Below are positions 34,048 to 42,022 of a DNA stretch of 64,000 bases, one piece after another; the stretch's first letter is position 1; every line of letters starts with the position of its first letter. The stretch lies in NCBI GenBank assembly GCA_035548375.1, contig DASZTG010000008.1:20505-84504 (forward strand), read 5' to 3'. A program made the position numbers and the translations under genes. The notes beneath the pieces were generated by a model. The model made no database searches and was not told where the DNA came from. It saw only the letters and a program-made list of their open reading frames with translations. The DNA comes from JACQAP01 sp035548375. GTDB taxonomy: Bacteria; Pseudomonadota; Gammaproteobacteria; Burkholderiales; JACQAP01.

Positions 34048-34830
34048 ATGGCCTACGAAAACATCGTCGTCGAAACGAAGGGCAAGGTCGGCGTCATCAC
34101 GCTGAATCGCCCCAAGGCGCTGAACGCGCTTTCCCCGGAGCTCATGCGCGAGTTGACGTCCGCGCTCGACGCGTTCGAGGCCGATGACGACATCGGATGC
34201 ATGGTGATCACGGGTAGTGAAAAGGCATTCGCAGCGGGTGCCGACATCAAGGCCATGAAGGAAAAAACCTACATGGACGTCTACAAGGAGGATTTCATCA
34301 CGTCCGGTTGGGAGCGCGTCACGCGTTGCCGCAAGCCGGTGATCGCGGCGGTGGCCGGCTATGCGCTGGGCGGCGGTTGCGAGCTCGCGATGATGTGCGA
34401 TTTCATCCTCGCCGCGGACAACGCGAAATTCGGCCAGCCGGAGATCAATCTGGGCATCATTCCCGGCGCGGGCGGCACACAAAGGCTGCCGCGCTTCGTC
34501 GGCAAATCCAAGGCGATGGAAATGGTGCTGCTCGGCCAGGCGAGGATGATGGATGCGGCCGAGGCCGAGCGCGCGGGCCTGGTGAGCCGGGTCGTCCCGC
34601 TGGCGGAACTGATGGATGAAGCGTTGAAGGTCGCCGGAAAAATTTGCGAACTGTCGCTGCCCGTCGTGATGATGGCGAAGGAATCGGTGAATCGCGCATT
34701 CGAGACCACGCTTGCCGAAGGCGTGCGGTTCGAGCGCCGCGTGTTCCATTCCGGCTTTGCGGTCGAGGATCGACAGGAAGGCATGTCGGCCTTCGTCGAG
34801 AAGCGCAAGCCGGCGTTCAAGAATCGCTGA
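34048..34830 (+). CDS. Enoyl-CoA hydratase
   Basis: A 260-residue enoyl-CoA hydratase of the FadB/PaaF/Crt type. It has the oxyanion-hole motif EKAFAAGADIKAM and both catalytic glutamates: GGGCELAMMCD (about Glu111) and PEINLGIIPGAGGTQRLPR (about Glu131). It would hydrate trans-2-enoyl-CoA during beta-oxidation of fatty or aromatic-ring-derived acyl chains. The start is MAYENIVVE at 34048; the flanking sequence has CGAGGACAGG upstream. It is divergent from the PaaG-like gene; the substrate is not known. Confidence 0.9.
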   Translation: MAYENIVVETKGKVGVITLNRPKALNALSPELMRELTSALDAFEADDDIGCMVITGSEKAFAAGADIKAMKEKTYMDVYKEDFITSGWERVTRCRKPVIAAVAGYALGGGCELAMMCDFILAADNAKFGQPEINLGIIPGAGGTQRLPRFVGKSKAMEMVLLGQARMMDAAEAERAGLVSRVVPLAELMDEALKVAGKICELSLPVVMMAKESVNRAFETTLAEGVRFERRVFHSGFAVEDRQEGMSAFVEKRKPAFKNR

Positions 34831-34863
34831 CAAGTACGTGAAATTCAGTGAAGGCGTGAATGA

Positions 34864-34924
34864 GTGAATGAGTGAAGGGGAAAGAAGCGGGCTGTAGAGC
34901 TTTTTTGCCCCTTCACTCATTCAC
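34864..34924. repeat. 17-bp inverted repeat built from TTCAC/CCTTCAC units
   Basis: GTGAATGAGTGAAGGGG (34864-34880) is repeated exactly inverted as CCCCTTCACTCATTCAC (34908-34924). Short direct repeats of the same words extend on both sides (34838-34941). The run of six T (34901-34906) could make the inner part a terminator for the hydratase gene. Related CCTTCAC runs occur at 48354, 56896 and 58890. Confidence 0.75.
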
Positions 34925-34936
34925 CCCTTCACTTCC

Positions 34937-34965
34937 TTCACGCTTTTGCCGGAAGGCCTTATAAT
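34937..34965 (+). promoter_or_regulatory. Promoter of tRNA-Thr
   Basis: TTCACG (34937-34942) and a consensus TATAAT (34960-34965) are 17 bp apart, 10 bp before the tRNA 5' end, with GC-rich sequence around the start site. Confidence 0.7.
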
Positions 34966-34975
34966 GCGCGCCCAC

Positions 34976-35051
34976 GCCGCTGTAGCTCAGTTGGTAGAGC
35001 AGTGCATTCGTAATGCAAAGGTCGCCAGTTCGACTCCGGCCAGCGGCACCA
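34976..35051 (+). tRNA. tRNA-Thr (anticodon CGT)
   Basis: This is a 76-nt cloverleaf. The acceptor GCCGCTG pairs with CAGCGGC, and a discriminator A and encoded CCA follow. The D arm is GCTC-AGTTGGTAGA-GC, the anticodon loop is TTCGTAA (anticodon CGT, codon ACG), and the T loop is TTCGACT. The anticodon stem has one mismatch at its base. It has its own promoter and a terminator directly behind it, so it is a single-gene transcript. Confidence 0.95.
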
Positions 35052-35059
35052 AAATCGAG

Positions 35060-35104
35060 AGCACTTGCCATGACGGAGGCACTCCGGAATCGCAAGTGCT
35101 TTTT
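35060..35104 (+). terminator. Terminator of tRNA-Thr
   Basis: AGCACTTGC (35060-35068) pairs with GCAAGTGCT (35092-35100), followed by four T and separated by a 23-nt loop that holds a smaller GGAG...CTCC stem. Confidence 0.75.
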
Positions 35105-35127
35105 GCTTTCACCCGGCTGAAAAATCC

Positions 35128-35454
35128 ATGGGAAGATCGATCCTGATCGCGTTGCTCTGCCTGCCGTCGCTGGTTCATGCCGACGACGAAGACGGTGAAG
35201 AATTCCTCGGCCTGATGAGCCGGGCGCCTACCCGGGACGTTGCGCTCGAGCACATCAATGACGTGAGGGCGCGCATGGATGGCAGCCTGTTTTGCCTGGT
35301 CAAAAATAATTCCCATCCTCCCGCGGACGCGCAGGACGCGGCGTTCGCGGCCGTGAAGGGCTACCTCGAAAGCCATCCGGAAGAGCGATATCGCCCGCGC
35401 CGGTACTTGATCCTGCAGGGTTTGCGCGCTGCCTATCCCTGCGCGCCGCGCTGA
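35128..35454 (+). CDS. Rap1a/Tai-family exported protein
   Basis: A 108-residue exported protein. Signal peptide MGRSILIALLCLPSLVHADD, then an acidic stretch. The C-terminal region GYLESHPEERYRPRRYLILQ and GLRAAYPC resembles the Rap1a/Tai fold, known from T6SS amidase immunity proteins but also widespread as a stand-alone domain. Two cysteines (one in LFCLVK, one in AYPCAPR) could form a disulfide. No T6SS effector gene is adjacent, so an immunity role is not supported here. The start is the ATG at 35128, 24 bp after the tRNA terminator. Confidence 0.65.
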   Translation: MGRSILIALLCLPSLVHADDEDGEEFLGLMSRAPTRDVALEHINDVRARMDGSLFCLVKNNSHPPADAQDAAFAAVKGYLESHPEERYRPRRYLILQGLRAAYPCAPR

Positions 35455-35478
35455 ACGACGCTTGAAAGGGATCCCTCG

Positions 35479-35919
35479 CTAGCGGTAGACCATGACCGGA
35501 ATTCGCGTATGCGTCAGCACGCGGGTCGTCTCGCTTCCCAGCAGCATCGCAGTCAGCCCGCGGCGGCCGTGGGAGGCCATGAATATCAGGTCGCAATTCG
35601 TCGTGTTGGCGGCCTCGATAATGCCTTCCCAGGGATGGTCGTTGGTCAGCAACAGCGACTCGCACGCCACGCCGCCAGCGCGCGCCATCGAGTCGATGTT
35701 TTCCACCAGCCGCTCGCCCCGCGATTTCGCGTCCCGTTCGAACTGCTCTGCCAGGACGTCACTGGGTCCCGCTTCGGTATAGACGAGGTAAGAGGTTGCC
35801 GGGATGGCATGGAAGGCCACCACGCTCGCACCGGTGAACTTTGCGAATTCAATGCCTTTTTGCGCTGCGGAATCGCATAGCGCCGATCCGTCGGTCGGCA
35901 GAAGGATTTTTCGGTACAT
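35479..35919 (-). CDS. Universal stress protein UspA family
   Basis: A 146-residue cytoplasmic UspA-domain protein. It starts MYRKILLPTDGSALCDSAAQ (ATP-binding Asp at about 10) and ends with FMASHGRRGLTAMLLGSETTRVLTHTRIPVMVYR (in part), the ATP-binding G-x9-GS signature. It occurs alone, convergent with the preceding Rap1a-like gene. The ATG at 35919 has GAGGAGG upstream. Such proteins support stress survival; the trigger is not visible. Confidence 0.9.
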   Translation of the reverse strand: MYRKILLPTDGSALCDSAAQKGIEFAKFTGASVVAFHAIPATSYLVYTEAGPSDVLAEQFERDAKSRGERLVENIDSMARAGGVACESLLLTNDHPWEGIIEAANTTNCDLIFMASHGRRGLTAMLLGSETTRVLTHTRIPVMVYR

Positions 35920-36034
35920 GGCGTCCTCCTCTTCACGGTTGGATTTACCGCTTTATAAACCCTTCCGGCGCTACGTGGACAATTTTTACGCCTGCGGTTC
36001 CAATACGGGCTGACGCAACAACACAAGGCCAGCA

Positions 36035-37180
36035 ATGAAAATCACCGACCTCAAGATCCATGTGCTCAAGAGCCCACTCGCCGAGCCGTTCGCTTTCTCG
36101 CAGGGATGGGTGCGGCAGCGTTCAGCGACGCTGCTCGAGATCATCACGGACGACGGCGTCATCGGCTGGGGCGAAGCGTTCGCACAAGGCCTCGAGCCTC
36201 CCGAGATCGCCGCAGCCGTCATCGACAAGGCGCTCAGGCCGCTGCTGATCGGTGCCGATCCGCTGGACATCGAAGTGCTTTGGCACCGCATGTACCACAT
36301 GACCCGGGACTACGGGCGCAAGGGATCGGTCGTCGCGGGCATCAGCGCGGTCGACATCGCCTTGTGGGACATAGCCGGAAAGCACTACGACGTGCCGGTC
36401 TACCGGTTGCTCGGCGGCGCGTTCCGAACGCGAGTGCAACCGTATGCCACCGGCTTCTACCGCATCAAGGGGCAGGGCGAGGCGAAGCGACTGGGCGAGG
36501 AGGCGATCCGGCATTTCGAATCCGGCTTCTCGATGATGAAGGTCAAGCTGGGGTACGGCGTCGACGACGACATCGCCTGCATGAAGGAAGTGGGACGCGC
36601 GATCGAGGGCAAGCCTGTTACGCTGATGGTCGATACCAATCACGCCTACGGCCGCGCGGAAGCGCTGAAGCTGGGCCGCGCGCTCGAAGAATACGATTTG
36701 CGCTGGTACGAGGAACCGGTCGTGCCCGAGGACATCCAGGGCTATGCCGAGATGCGGCAGAAACTCACGATGCCGATCGCGGGCGGCGAAAACGAGCACA
36801 CGCTGTACGGATTCCGGGAATTCCTCGGCGCCGGCGCAGTGGATGTCGCGCAACCGGACCTCGGATCCTGCGGCGGCCTGTCGGCTGGACGTCACATCAT
36901 TGCGCTCGCCCAATCCCATGGCCTGCAGGTCAATCCGCACGTATGGGGATCCGCGATCGCGCAGGCGGCGTCGCTGCAGTTCATCGCGGCGGTTCCGGTT
37001 GCGCACCACTCGCTGTTTGCCCTGGAGCCGGTGCTCGAATACGACCGCTCGTCGCATCCTTTTCGCCAGCACCTGATCAAGCAACCGATCGAGCAGGTTG
37101 GCGGATGGGTCGAGATCCCGTCCCGGCCCGGCCTCGGCGTCGAGATAGATCGCGCCGTGCTGGAAAAGTACCGGGCATGA
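36035..37180 (+). CDS. Mandelate racemase/muconate lactonizing enzyme family protein
   Basis: A 381-residue enolase-superfamily enzyme. The capping domain (about 1-130) is followed by the TIM barrel with the Mg2+ ligands in LMVDTNHAY (Asp), WYEEPV (Glu) and GGENEH (Glu). The KxK base is in MMKVKLGYG and a His is in NPHVWGS, so both acid/base sides are present. That points to a racemase or dehydratase of an acid sugar or hydroxy acid; the substrate cannot be told. The gene stands alone, with no sugar transporter or aldolase near it. A HiPIP gene begins 88 bp later. Confidence 0.85.
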   Translation: MKITDLKIHVLKSPLAEPFAFSQGWVRQRSATLLEIITDDGVIGWGEAFAQGLEPPEIAAAVIDKALRPLLIGADPLDIEVLWHRMYHMTRDYGRKGSVVAGISAVDIALWDIAGKHYDVPVYRLLGGAFRTRVQPYATGFYRIKGQGEAKRLGEEAIRHFESGFSMMKVKLGYGVDDDIACMKEVGRAIEGKPVTLMVDTNHAYGRAEALKLGRALEEYDLRWYEEPVVPEDIQGYAEMRQKLTMPIAGGENEHTLYGFREFLGAGAVDVAQPDLGSCGGLSAGRHIIALAQSHGLQVNPHVWGSAIAQAASLQFIAAVPVAHHSLFALEPVLEYDRSSHPFRQHLIKQPIEQVGGWVEIPSRPGLGVEIDRAVLEKYRA

Positions 37181-37212
37181 GGGGCGACGGATACACGCGG
37201 CGCGTGCGGGCC

Positions 37213-37218
37213 TATAAT
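37213..37218 (+). promoter_or_regulatory. -10 element before the HiPIP gene
   Basis: A consensus TATAAT stands 50 bp upstream of the HiPIP ATG. The matching -35 is not clear (GC-rich). Confidence 0.4.
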
Positions 37219-37268
37219 CGTCCGCATGGGTGAAACGGCCGGCGTGTCCGGCCGAACAGGGGGCGCGC

Positions 37269-37541
37269 ATGGAAGGCGATGCAATCCTGCAACGAAGGCG
37301 GCTGCTGCGATTTCTCGGCGCGGCTGCGTGTGCCGGCAGCGTGCTGCCCGCGACGGCACAGCAGAAGCCCGGCTTGCGCATTCGCACGCGCGAGGAAGTC
37401 GGCTATCGCGACGAGCCCTACCTCGGCCGCATGTGCGCGAAATGCGTGCTCTACCAGGGCGATGGCAAGTGCGTCATCCTGAGCGACCCGGTGAACCCGA
37501 ATGGATGGTGCACGCAGTGGGTTCCGGCAACGATGGGATGA
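37269..37541 (+). CDS. High-potential iron-sulfur protein (HiPIP)
   Basis: A 90-residue periplasmic [4Fe-4S] electron carrier. The N-terminus MEGDAILQRRRLLRFLGAAA is a Tat signal with an Arg-Arg pair, ending about ...LPATAQ. The mature part has the HiPIP cysteines in MCAKCVLYQ (CxxC), GKCVIL and NGWCTQW. Length is typical. The ATG at 37269 gives the Tat signal; a longer GTG start (37230) would add unlikely residues. It probably donates electrons to a membrane-bound or periplasmic oxidase, by family knowledge. Confidence 0.85.
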   Translation: MEGDAILQRRRLLRFLGAAACAGSVLPATAQQKPGLRIRTREEVGYRDEPYLGRMCAKCVLYQGDGKCVILSDPVNPNGWCTQWVPATMG

Positions 37542-37665
37542 TGTCCAGCGACGCAGCAGGCGCAAGGGGAAAGGCGTTCCTGGTCTTTCATCACGCCTTG
37601 CATGACTTCGATGCGCATTGCAATATGAATTTCTGGCCTGACCCTTCCCGGCGCACGCCTCGCCG

Positions 37666-38181
37666 ATGAGCCGATCCCGCTCGTTCGAGCGCATAACGAA
37701 GACCGACCTCAAGAAGCTGGCGCGCATCGCGGCTTCCGAGCGCGACGATTTCTTCGGGCGCCATCCCGAATGGGCCATGCTCTATCGCAAGCGCCTGGTT
37801 TGCGTGGCGCTGTGCGGGGACGCGGCATTGCATTTCACCAACGGCACCACGGGCGTCGAACGTTTCGAGGTCTGGAGCTTTTACGCGGAACACGCGGAAG
37901 CGCCGTATCCGCACCAGCAAACCAGCCGGGCGGATTTCGGTGAGTCGAAGTTCGGGCGGGATGCAATGAACCCGGATGCCTATGAAGGCCGGCGCGTGGA
38001 TCTCATGGGCCGATCCATCGACTGTCGACCGGGCGACGACCCGATCGTCTCGTTGCAAAATTATTTGCGGTCGGGCGAGACGCCATCTGCGCGCGAACTG
38101 CGGGAGAAATCCGCCGTGCTCATCGACCCGGAGGAATTCACCGGATATCTCGCCTGGCCTTCGCTGGCCATGCCCGGCTGA
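37666..38181 (+). CDS. Hypothetical protein, 171 residues
   Basis: I do not recognise this family. The protein is soluble, has no signal peptide, and starts at ATG 37666 (MSRSRSFERITKTDLKKLAR). It has aromatic segments HPEWAMLYRKRLVCVALCGD and FEVWSFYAEHAEAPYPHQQT and a C-terminal SLQNYLRSGETPSARELREK. The codon pattern is that of a real gene (G/C at third positions). It may be co-transcribed with the HiPIP gene 124 bp upstream and is followed by a hairpin terminator. Confidence 0.7.
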   Translation: MSRSRSFERITKTDLKKLARIAASERDDFFGRHPEWAMLYRKRLVCVALCGDAALHFTNGTTGVERFEVWSFYAEHAEAPYPHQQTSRADFGESKFGRDAMNPDAYEGRRVDLMGRSIDCRPGDDPIVSLQNYLRSGETPSARELREKSAVLIDPEEFTGYLAWPSLAMPG

Positions 38182-38203
38182 TCTTCCGGCGACACAAATG
38201 ACT

Positions 38204-38252
38204 CGGCCCCGAAGCAGGGCGGTTGGCTCTGCTTGCGGGGCCGTCGTCTTTC
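38204..38252 (+). terminator. Long hairpin after the 171-residue protein
   Basis: CGGCCCCG-AAGCAG pairs with CTGCTT-(G bulge)-CGGGGCCG across a 38204-38243 hairpin. A weak T-rich tail (TCGTCTTTCTT) follows. It could be a terminator or part of a larger structured RNA. Confidence 0.5.
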
Positions 38253-38648
38253 TTATGAAACCAGCTGGTGCAGTCGGCAGGTATTGCCTCTGCGTCGGCT
38301 GGTTGCTCCTCCCCCGGCTGTCTCGCCAGAAGTTCTTTTTGCGTCGGCCCGGCCGTGCCGTTCCGGCAAATTCCTCGATTCGATGAAGCGACACCTTCCC
38401 TGCGGTCTTGCAAACCGCGGCGGCATCTACGTTGCCAACTATGGCGGAACGTGAACGGATCGCCGGTTGTTATCGGTTGCTACACGCCGGCGATGCATCC
38501 GTGGGAATCGATGTTCACGACATCGGCTTCCCGGCTGAAGCTGCATTGGGCAGGTCACACCGAACGCCATGCGACACTCGATGATGAATCTCGCATAGTG
38601 GCGCGCAGACTAACTGCCCGCGACGGAGGCAGTCAATCTTGCAGTGCG
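38253..38648. other. 396-bp gap with unexplained structure, no gene supported
   Basis: This space between the 171-residue gene and the MerR gene has no protein with convincing coding character. It does contain nested inverted repeats (AACCAGC 38259-38265 with GCTGGTT 38298-38304 around a smaller GGCA/TGCC stem), so a structured RNA is possible. No known RNA family was recognised. Confidence 0.4.
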
Positions 38649-39062
38649 TCAAGCAGCTGGCGTGATCGCGGAGCCCGTGGTGGAGAGGGCGGAGACGATG
38701 GGAGATCTCTCCGGATTGGCATCGCACTTGTGGATCAGGTCTTCAAGGATCGCACGTACCGCGACCAGGTGCGCGATCTTGCCGCGAACGGCATCGAGCT
38801 TGTCGGCCGCCAGCGCCCGGCTCTCGGAGGTATTGTCATCGAGGGCCAGCAACCTGCTGATTTCCTTCAGGCTGAAGCCCAGTTCCTGCGCGCGCTTGAT
38901 GAAGTGCAGCCGTTCCAGCGCCGCACGCGGATACTGGCGATAGCCGTTTTCCGGTTTCGGAGGTTCCTGCAGTAGGCCGAAATTCTGGTAATAGCGAATG
39001 GTTTCTACGCCGACGTTTGCATGCTTGGCGAGCTTGCCGATCGTGAAGTGTTCGAAAGACAT
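38649..39062 (-). CDS. MerR-family regulator
   Basis: A 137-residue MerR-type activator/repressor. The winged helix-turn-helix comes first (FTIGKLAKHANVGVETIRYY, QNFGLLQEPPKPENGYRQYP), followed by the long dimerisation helix (LHFIKRAQELGFSLKEISRLL). It is closest to MerR by eye, but the Hg-binding cysteines are absent; the only Cys is in IHKCDAN. The effector is therefore unknown. No mer or other metal-resistance gene accompanies it. Confidence 0.85.
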   Translation of the reverse strand: MSFEHFTIGKLAKHANVGVETIRYYQNFGLLQEPPKPENGYRQYPRAALERLHFIKRAQELGFSLKEISRLLALDDNTSESRALAADKLDAVRGKIAHLVAVRAILEDLIHKCDANPERSPIVSALSTTGSAITPAA

Positions 39063-39201
39063 GGGTCCCTTCCTTGCAAAATGCCAAAAATGGGGAGGGG
39101 CTTCCCGGGTGCAGGGAGGCCGGTCTTTCCGTGATATCGGAACATTTGGGGCCGGTCTTGAGGGGGGCGACGCTACGAGGGCGAGAGGCGTCCGCGAAAT
39201 G

Positions 39202-39236
39202 CAAGGGCGTGCCGGAATCCGGCACGCCCTTGTTTT
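39202..39236. terminator. Terminator hairpin between two minus-strand genes
   Basis: A near-perfect 14-bp stem, CAAGGGCGTGCCGG / CCGGCACGCCCTTG, has a 3-nt loop and TTTT on the plus side. On the minus strand it lies just behind the small exported protein gene and before MerR. Confidence 0.75.
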
Positions 39237-39275
39237 ACAGCGATTAATGCGGGGAAGTACGTCCCCGCCCGCAGC

Positions 39276-39500
39276 TTAGCTGCGGCCGAACTCGATGGCT
39301 TCCTTGCCTGCCGTCACCGCGACCTTGGTATCGCTTTTCGCGGAATCCTGGCCGGATTCCACGATCCTGACGTTCGGCGAGCTGGCGCGGCCGTAAACCT
39401 GCGCGACTTGCTCCGAATAAGTCGTGACCGTGGTTTCCGCGAACGCGCCCGTGGCGGCGATTGCGAGGCCGGCGGCAAGGATGAGCTTGGTTGTCTTCAT
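39276..39500 (-). CDS. Small exported hypothetical protein (74 residues)
   Basis: A small secreted protein with the signal peptide MKTTKLILAAGLAIAATGAFA and a mature part of about 53 residues (ETTVTTYSEQVAQVYGRASS...). It contains no Cys and no known motif; I do not recognise a family. GGAAGGAAAC lies upstream of the ATG at 39500, and a strong terminator lies downstream, which supports a real gene. Probably periplasmic. Confidence 0.65.
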   Translation of the reverse strand: MKTTKLILAAGLAIAATGAFAETTVTTYSEQVAQVYGRASSPNVRIVESGQDSAKSDTKVAVTAGKEAIEFGRS

Positions 39501-39704
39501 GATGTTTCCTTCCAATCCAGAATAAATGCTGCGCACATCCGACCAACTCGTCGGAGGGCGAAAACCCTTTCGCCCGTCGCACGGGGACTATTTAACGCCT
39601 ATGCGGCGCCGCACAATAGTCCGCGGATGTCTATATGTTCTATGCCTGGTTGGAATGAATATTTCGGAACTCTGTCCAGAAGTTGAGCTAATTACCACTG
39701 TGGG

Positions 39705-40547
39705 TCAGTGATCGATTTTCTCGCCAATCCCGAGCAGTTCTTCCTCCGTCATTTCAAGCACTTCGAGCGCGAAACCGCTACCGCGCGTCCATTCCCGGCA
39801 GCGTGGGCCGATGTTGTGCGTGGTGTAGAGCCATTCCGCGGCGAGCACGAGGGCGACCAGCCGGGCGATCGGCTCGGGAATCGACCCATCCTGGAGCCGC
39901 TGGTACTCGTGATGAAACAGAATGGCCTGGTGGATTTCCTCGGGCAGCGCCCAGCTTTGCGCCAGGCGCGCGCCCAGGCTCGCGTGGTCCATGCCGAATT
40001 CGTCCACTTCGTCGCTCGTGATGGGACGGCCATTGTCCAGGTGGCTCATCTTCATGAAATTCGCATAGCCGGGGAACTTGGCGATCATCAGCGCGATGCC
40101 GCAGTCGCGGAACAGCGCGAACGTATAGGCTTCGTCCCGGTTGGAGAAGCCGAGCGGGCGGGCCAGCTGGGCGGTCACTTCCGCAATGCCCGAAGAAGCC
40201 TCCCAGAAATATTCCATCGCCGCGCTGTCGCCGATCGGGAACGCCTGCCTGAGCAGCAGCCCGGTAACGATCTCGACGGTGTTGCGCAGGCCCAGCAGGT
40301 GCAGCGACTGCTGCACGGTGGTTGCCTTGGTGCGCAATCCGAAAAACGGCGAATTCACGGTCTTGAGCATGGCCGCCGCCAGGCTCACGTCGCCGCCGAT
40401 CAGCTTCGACGCCTTGTTGTAGTCCGGCTCGTCGCTGCGCATCTCGGTAAGCAATTTGGTCAGGATGGCGGGGCAGGGCGGAATGCCGATGTCGCGAACG
40501 ATCCGGTCGGCTTCCTGGTCGAGTTGCTGCGGAATTGTCTGGTCCAA
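39705..40547 (-). CDS. HDOD-domain protein
   Basis: A 280-residue HDOD protein, a degenerate HD-type domain used in signalling and chemotaxis- or stress-related output. The core lies at about 12-220: GIPPCPAILTKLLTEMRSDE, DVSLAAAMLKTVNSPFFGLR, TVQQSLHLLGLRNTVEIVTG and the later FRDCGIALMIAKF. The start is the TTG at 40547 because AGGAGG lies exactly 7 bp upstream. The open frame upstream of it has no such site and no conserved residues. It is divergent from the bactofilin-like gene. Confidence 0.88.
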   Translation of the reverse strand: MDQTIPQQLDQEADRIVRDIGIPPCPAILTKLLTEMRSDEPDYNKASKLIGGDVSLAAAMLKTVNSPFFGLRTKATTVQQSLHLLGLRNTVEIVTGLLLRQAFPIGDSAAMEYFWEASSGIAEVTAQLARPLGFSNRDEAYTFALFRDCGIALMIAKFPGYANFMKMSHLDNGRPITSDEVDEFGMDHASLGARLAQSWALPEEIHQAILFHHEYQRLQDGSIPEPIARLVALVLAAEWLYTTHNIGPRCREWTRGSGFALEVLEMTEEELLGIGEKIDH

Positions 40548-40797
40548 GGTGAATCCTCCTGAATCCTCTTGCGATTTGCGTTGTCGAAGCTGGCGGATCC
40601 CCGACGAGGCAGTGCGATTCCGCGGTAACGGCGCGGTTGCGCAGAACTTGAATGGCCGCATGCGCGGCCGCGAAGCGCGCGGCATAATGCAGGCGGGTTG
40701 GCCGGTGCCGTTGCCGGCGGACGCGAAAAAGTCAAAGACGGAAAGCGTCACGGAACCGCGGAGTTCGAAGTCCCGACTAACGGCGGGATGGCCTGAA

Positions 40798-42003
40798 ATG
40801 AACAAACTTTTCTGCAAAACGATTCAATGCCTCTTCTTCGCCCTGGGAGCGTCGCTCGCGGTCGCAGGGCACGCGGCGGAAGCGCGCCCCGGCGTGCGTG
40901 AAACGGTGATCGCCGGGGACTATTTCGGGGCGGGCGGCGATGCCACCCTGCCCGGTCCGATAGAGGGGGATGCCTTCATTGCCGGATCGCAGGTCGACAT
41001 CGACAAGATGGTCAACGGCGATGCCTTGATTGCCGGCGGCAGCGTGGCAATCACCGAGCACGTCGCCGGCAACGTCTACGCGGCGGGCGGCAGCCTCACG
41101 CTTGACGGGCTTGTGGCCGGAAATGTGCGGCTCGCGGGAAGCCGGATCGAACTCACCAAGCGCAGCCAGGTTTCCGGCAAGACGACGCTGGCGGCCCGGC
41201 ATGTCGCCGTGCTGGGAAGGGCAGGCCGCCAGCTCGTGGTGTTCGCCGATCGCGTCACGCTCGATGGCGAAGTCGCCGGCAACGTCACGATCGCGGCGCG
41301 CTCGCTTTCGATCGGTCCGAATGCCCGCGTCTCCGGCAAACTCACCTATCGCGGCTCGCTGCCGGCGCAGGTCGATCCGGCGGCGGTGCTCAACGGCGGG
41401 ATCAACTACCTCGGCTTCGATTTCGACGACGAGACCTACCAGCCGGTCGCGCGCGTGATCGCCTGGGTCAGCGCCATCGCATTCACCGTCGGCTTGTTCC
41501 TGATCGGCATGATCGCGATCCTCTCGGCGCCGGAGCTGACCGCGCACGTGAGCCTGCTCGGCCGCAGGCGGCCGATTTCCTCGCTCGCGCTCGGCATCGT
41601 GACCATTGCGTGCATGCCGGTCGTGGTGATCCTGCTGATGATCACCATCGTCGGCATTCCGTTCGCGTTCATGCTGCTGCTCGCGTGGCCGATGATCCTG
41701 ATCTTCGGCTACCTCGCGGGCGTCATGGCGGTCAGCGACGCGATCGCAGGCCCGAACGCGGAAGCAAAAGGTCGACGAATCTTCCTGCTCGCAATGGGAT
41801 TGGGCGTCATGCTGTTGTTTGCGCGCGTGCCGTTGGCAGGATGGATCATCGGCATGCTCTTGCTGGTGATGGGCGTCGGCGCGATGATGCTCAACGCGAT
41901 GGGCGCCTCCGTACCGGTCCGCATGAGGAAGGAAAAGCGGCTGGTGGTCGTGCCGACTGCCGAATCCACTGTCCGCCAGGAACCCACGTTTCGCATCGAC
42001 TAG
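40798..42003 (+). CDS. Bactofilin-like domain fused to a four-helix membrane domain
   Basis: A 401-residue protein with a signal peptide (about 1-27, ...AVAGHAAEA). It then has a right-handed beta-helix of bactofilin type from about 60 to 200 (repeats such as INxDALIAGGSVAITEHVAG, VYAAGGSLTLDGLVAGNVRL). From about 215 there are four or more hydrophobic helices (VARVIAWVSAIAFTVGLFLI, VVVILLMITIVGIPFAFMLL). The C-terminal tail is cytoplasmic-like. The order suggests a membrane-anchored polymeric scaffold in the periplasm; the function is unknown. Followed by a lipoprotein gene 19 bp later. Confidence 0.75.
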   Translation: MNKLFCKTIQCLFFALGASLAVAGHAAEARPGVRETVIAGDYFGAGGDATLPGPIEGDAFIAGSQVDIDKMVNGDALIAGGSVAITEHVAGNVYAAGGSLTLDGLVAGNVRLAGSRIELTKRSQVSGKTTLAARHVAVLGRAGRQLVVFADRVTLDGEVAGNVTIAARSLSIGPNARVSGKLTYRGSLPAQVDPAAVLNGGINYLGFDFDDETYQPVARVIAWVSAIAFTVGLFLIGMIAILSAPELTAHVSLLGRRRPISSLALGIVTIACMPVVVILLMITIVGIPFAFMLLLAWPMILIFGYLAGVMAVSDAIAGPNAEAKGRRIFLLAMGLGVMLLFARVPLAGWIIGMLLLVMGVGAMMLNAMGASVPVRMRKEKRLVVVPTAESTVRQEPTFRID

Positions 42004-42022
42004 GCGGGGAAAAAAGGAAGCG

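Noticed and set aside
34864..34924. Inverted repeat considered as a CRISPR-like or IS end
   Set aside because: Only one pair, no regular spacers and no transposase near; it belongs to the dispersed CCTTCAC words.
35128..35454. T6SS immunity protein (Tai4/Rap1a)
   Set aside because: The fold is similar, but no effector or T6SS gene is adjacent, so the immunity role is not claimed.
38253..38395. 43-codon frame starting MKPAGAVGRYCLCVGWLLLP
   Set aside because: No ribosome site and no known family; it overlaps strong inverted repeats, so a protein is not supported.
38649..39062. Mercury-resistance regulator MerR
   Set aside because: The Hg-binding cysteines are absent and no mer genes accompany it; kept as a MerR-family regulator only.
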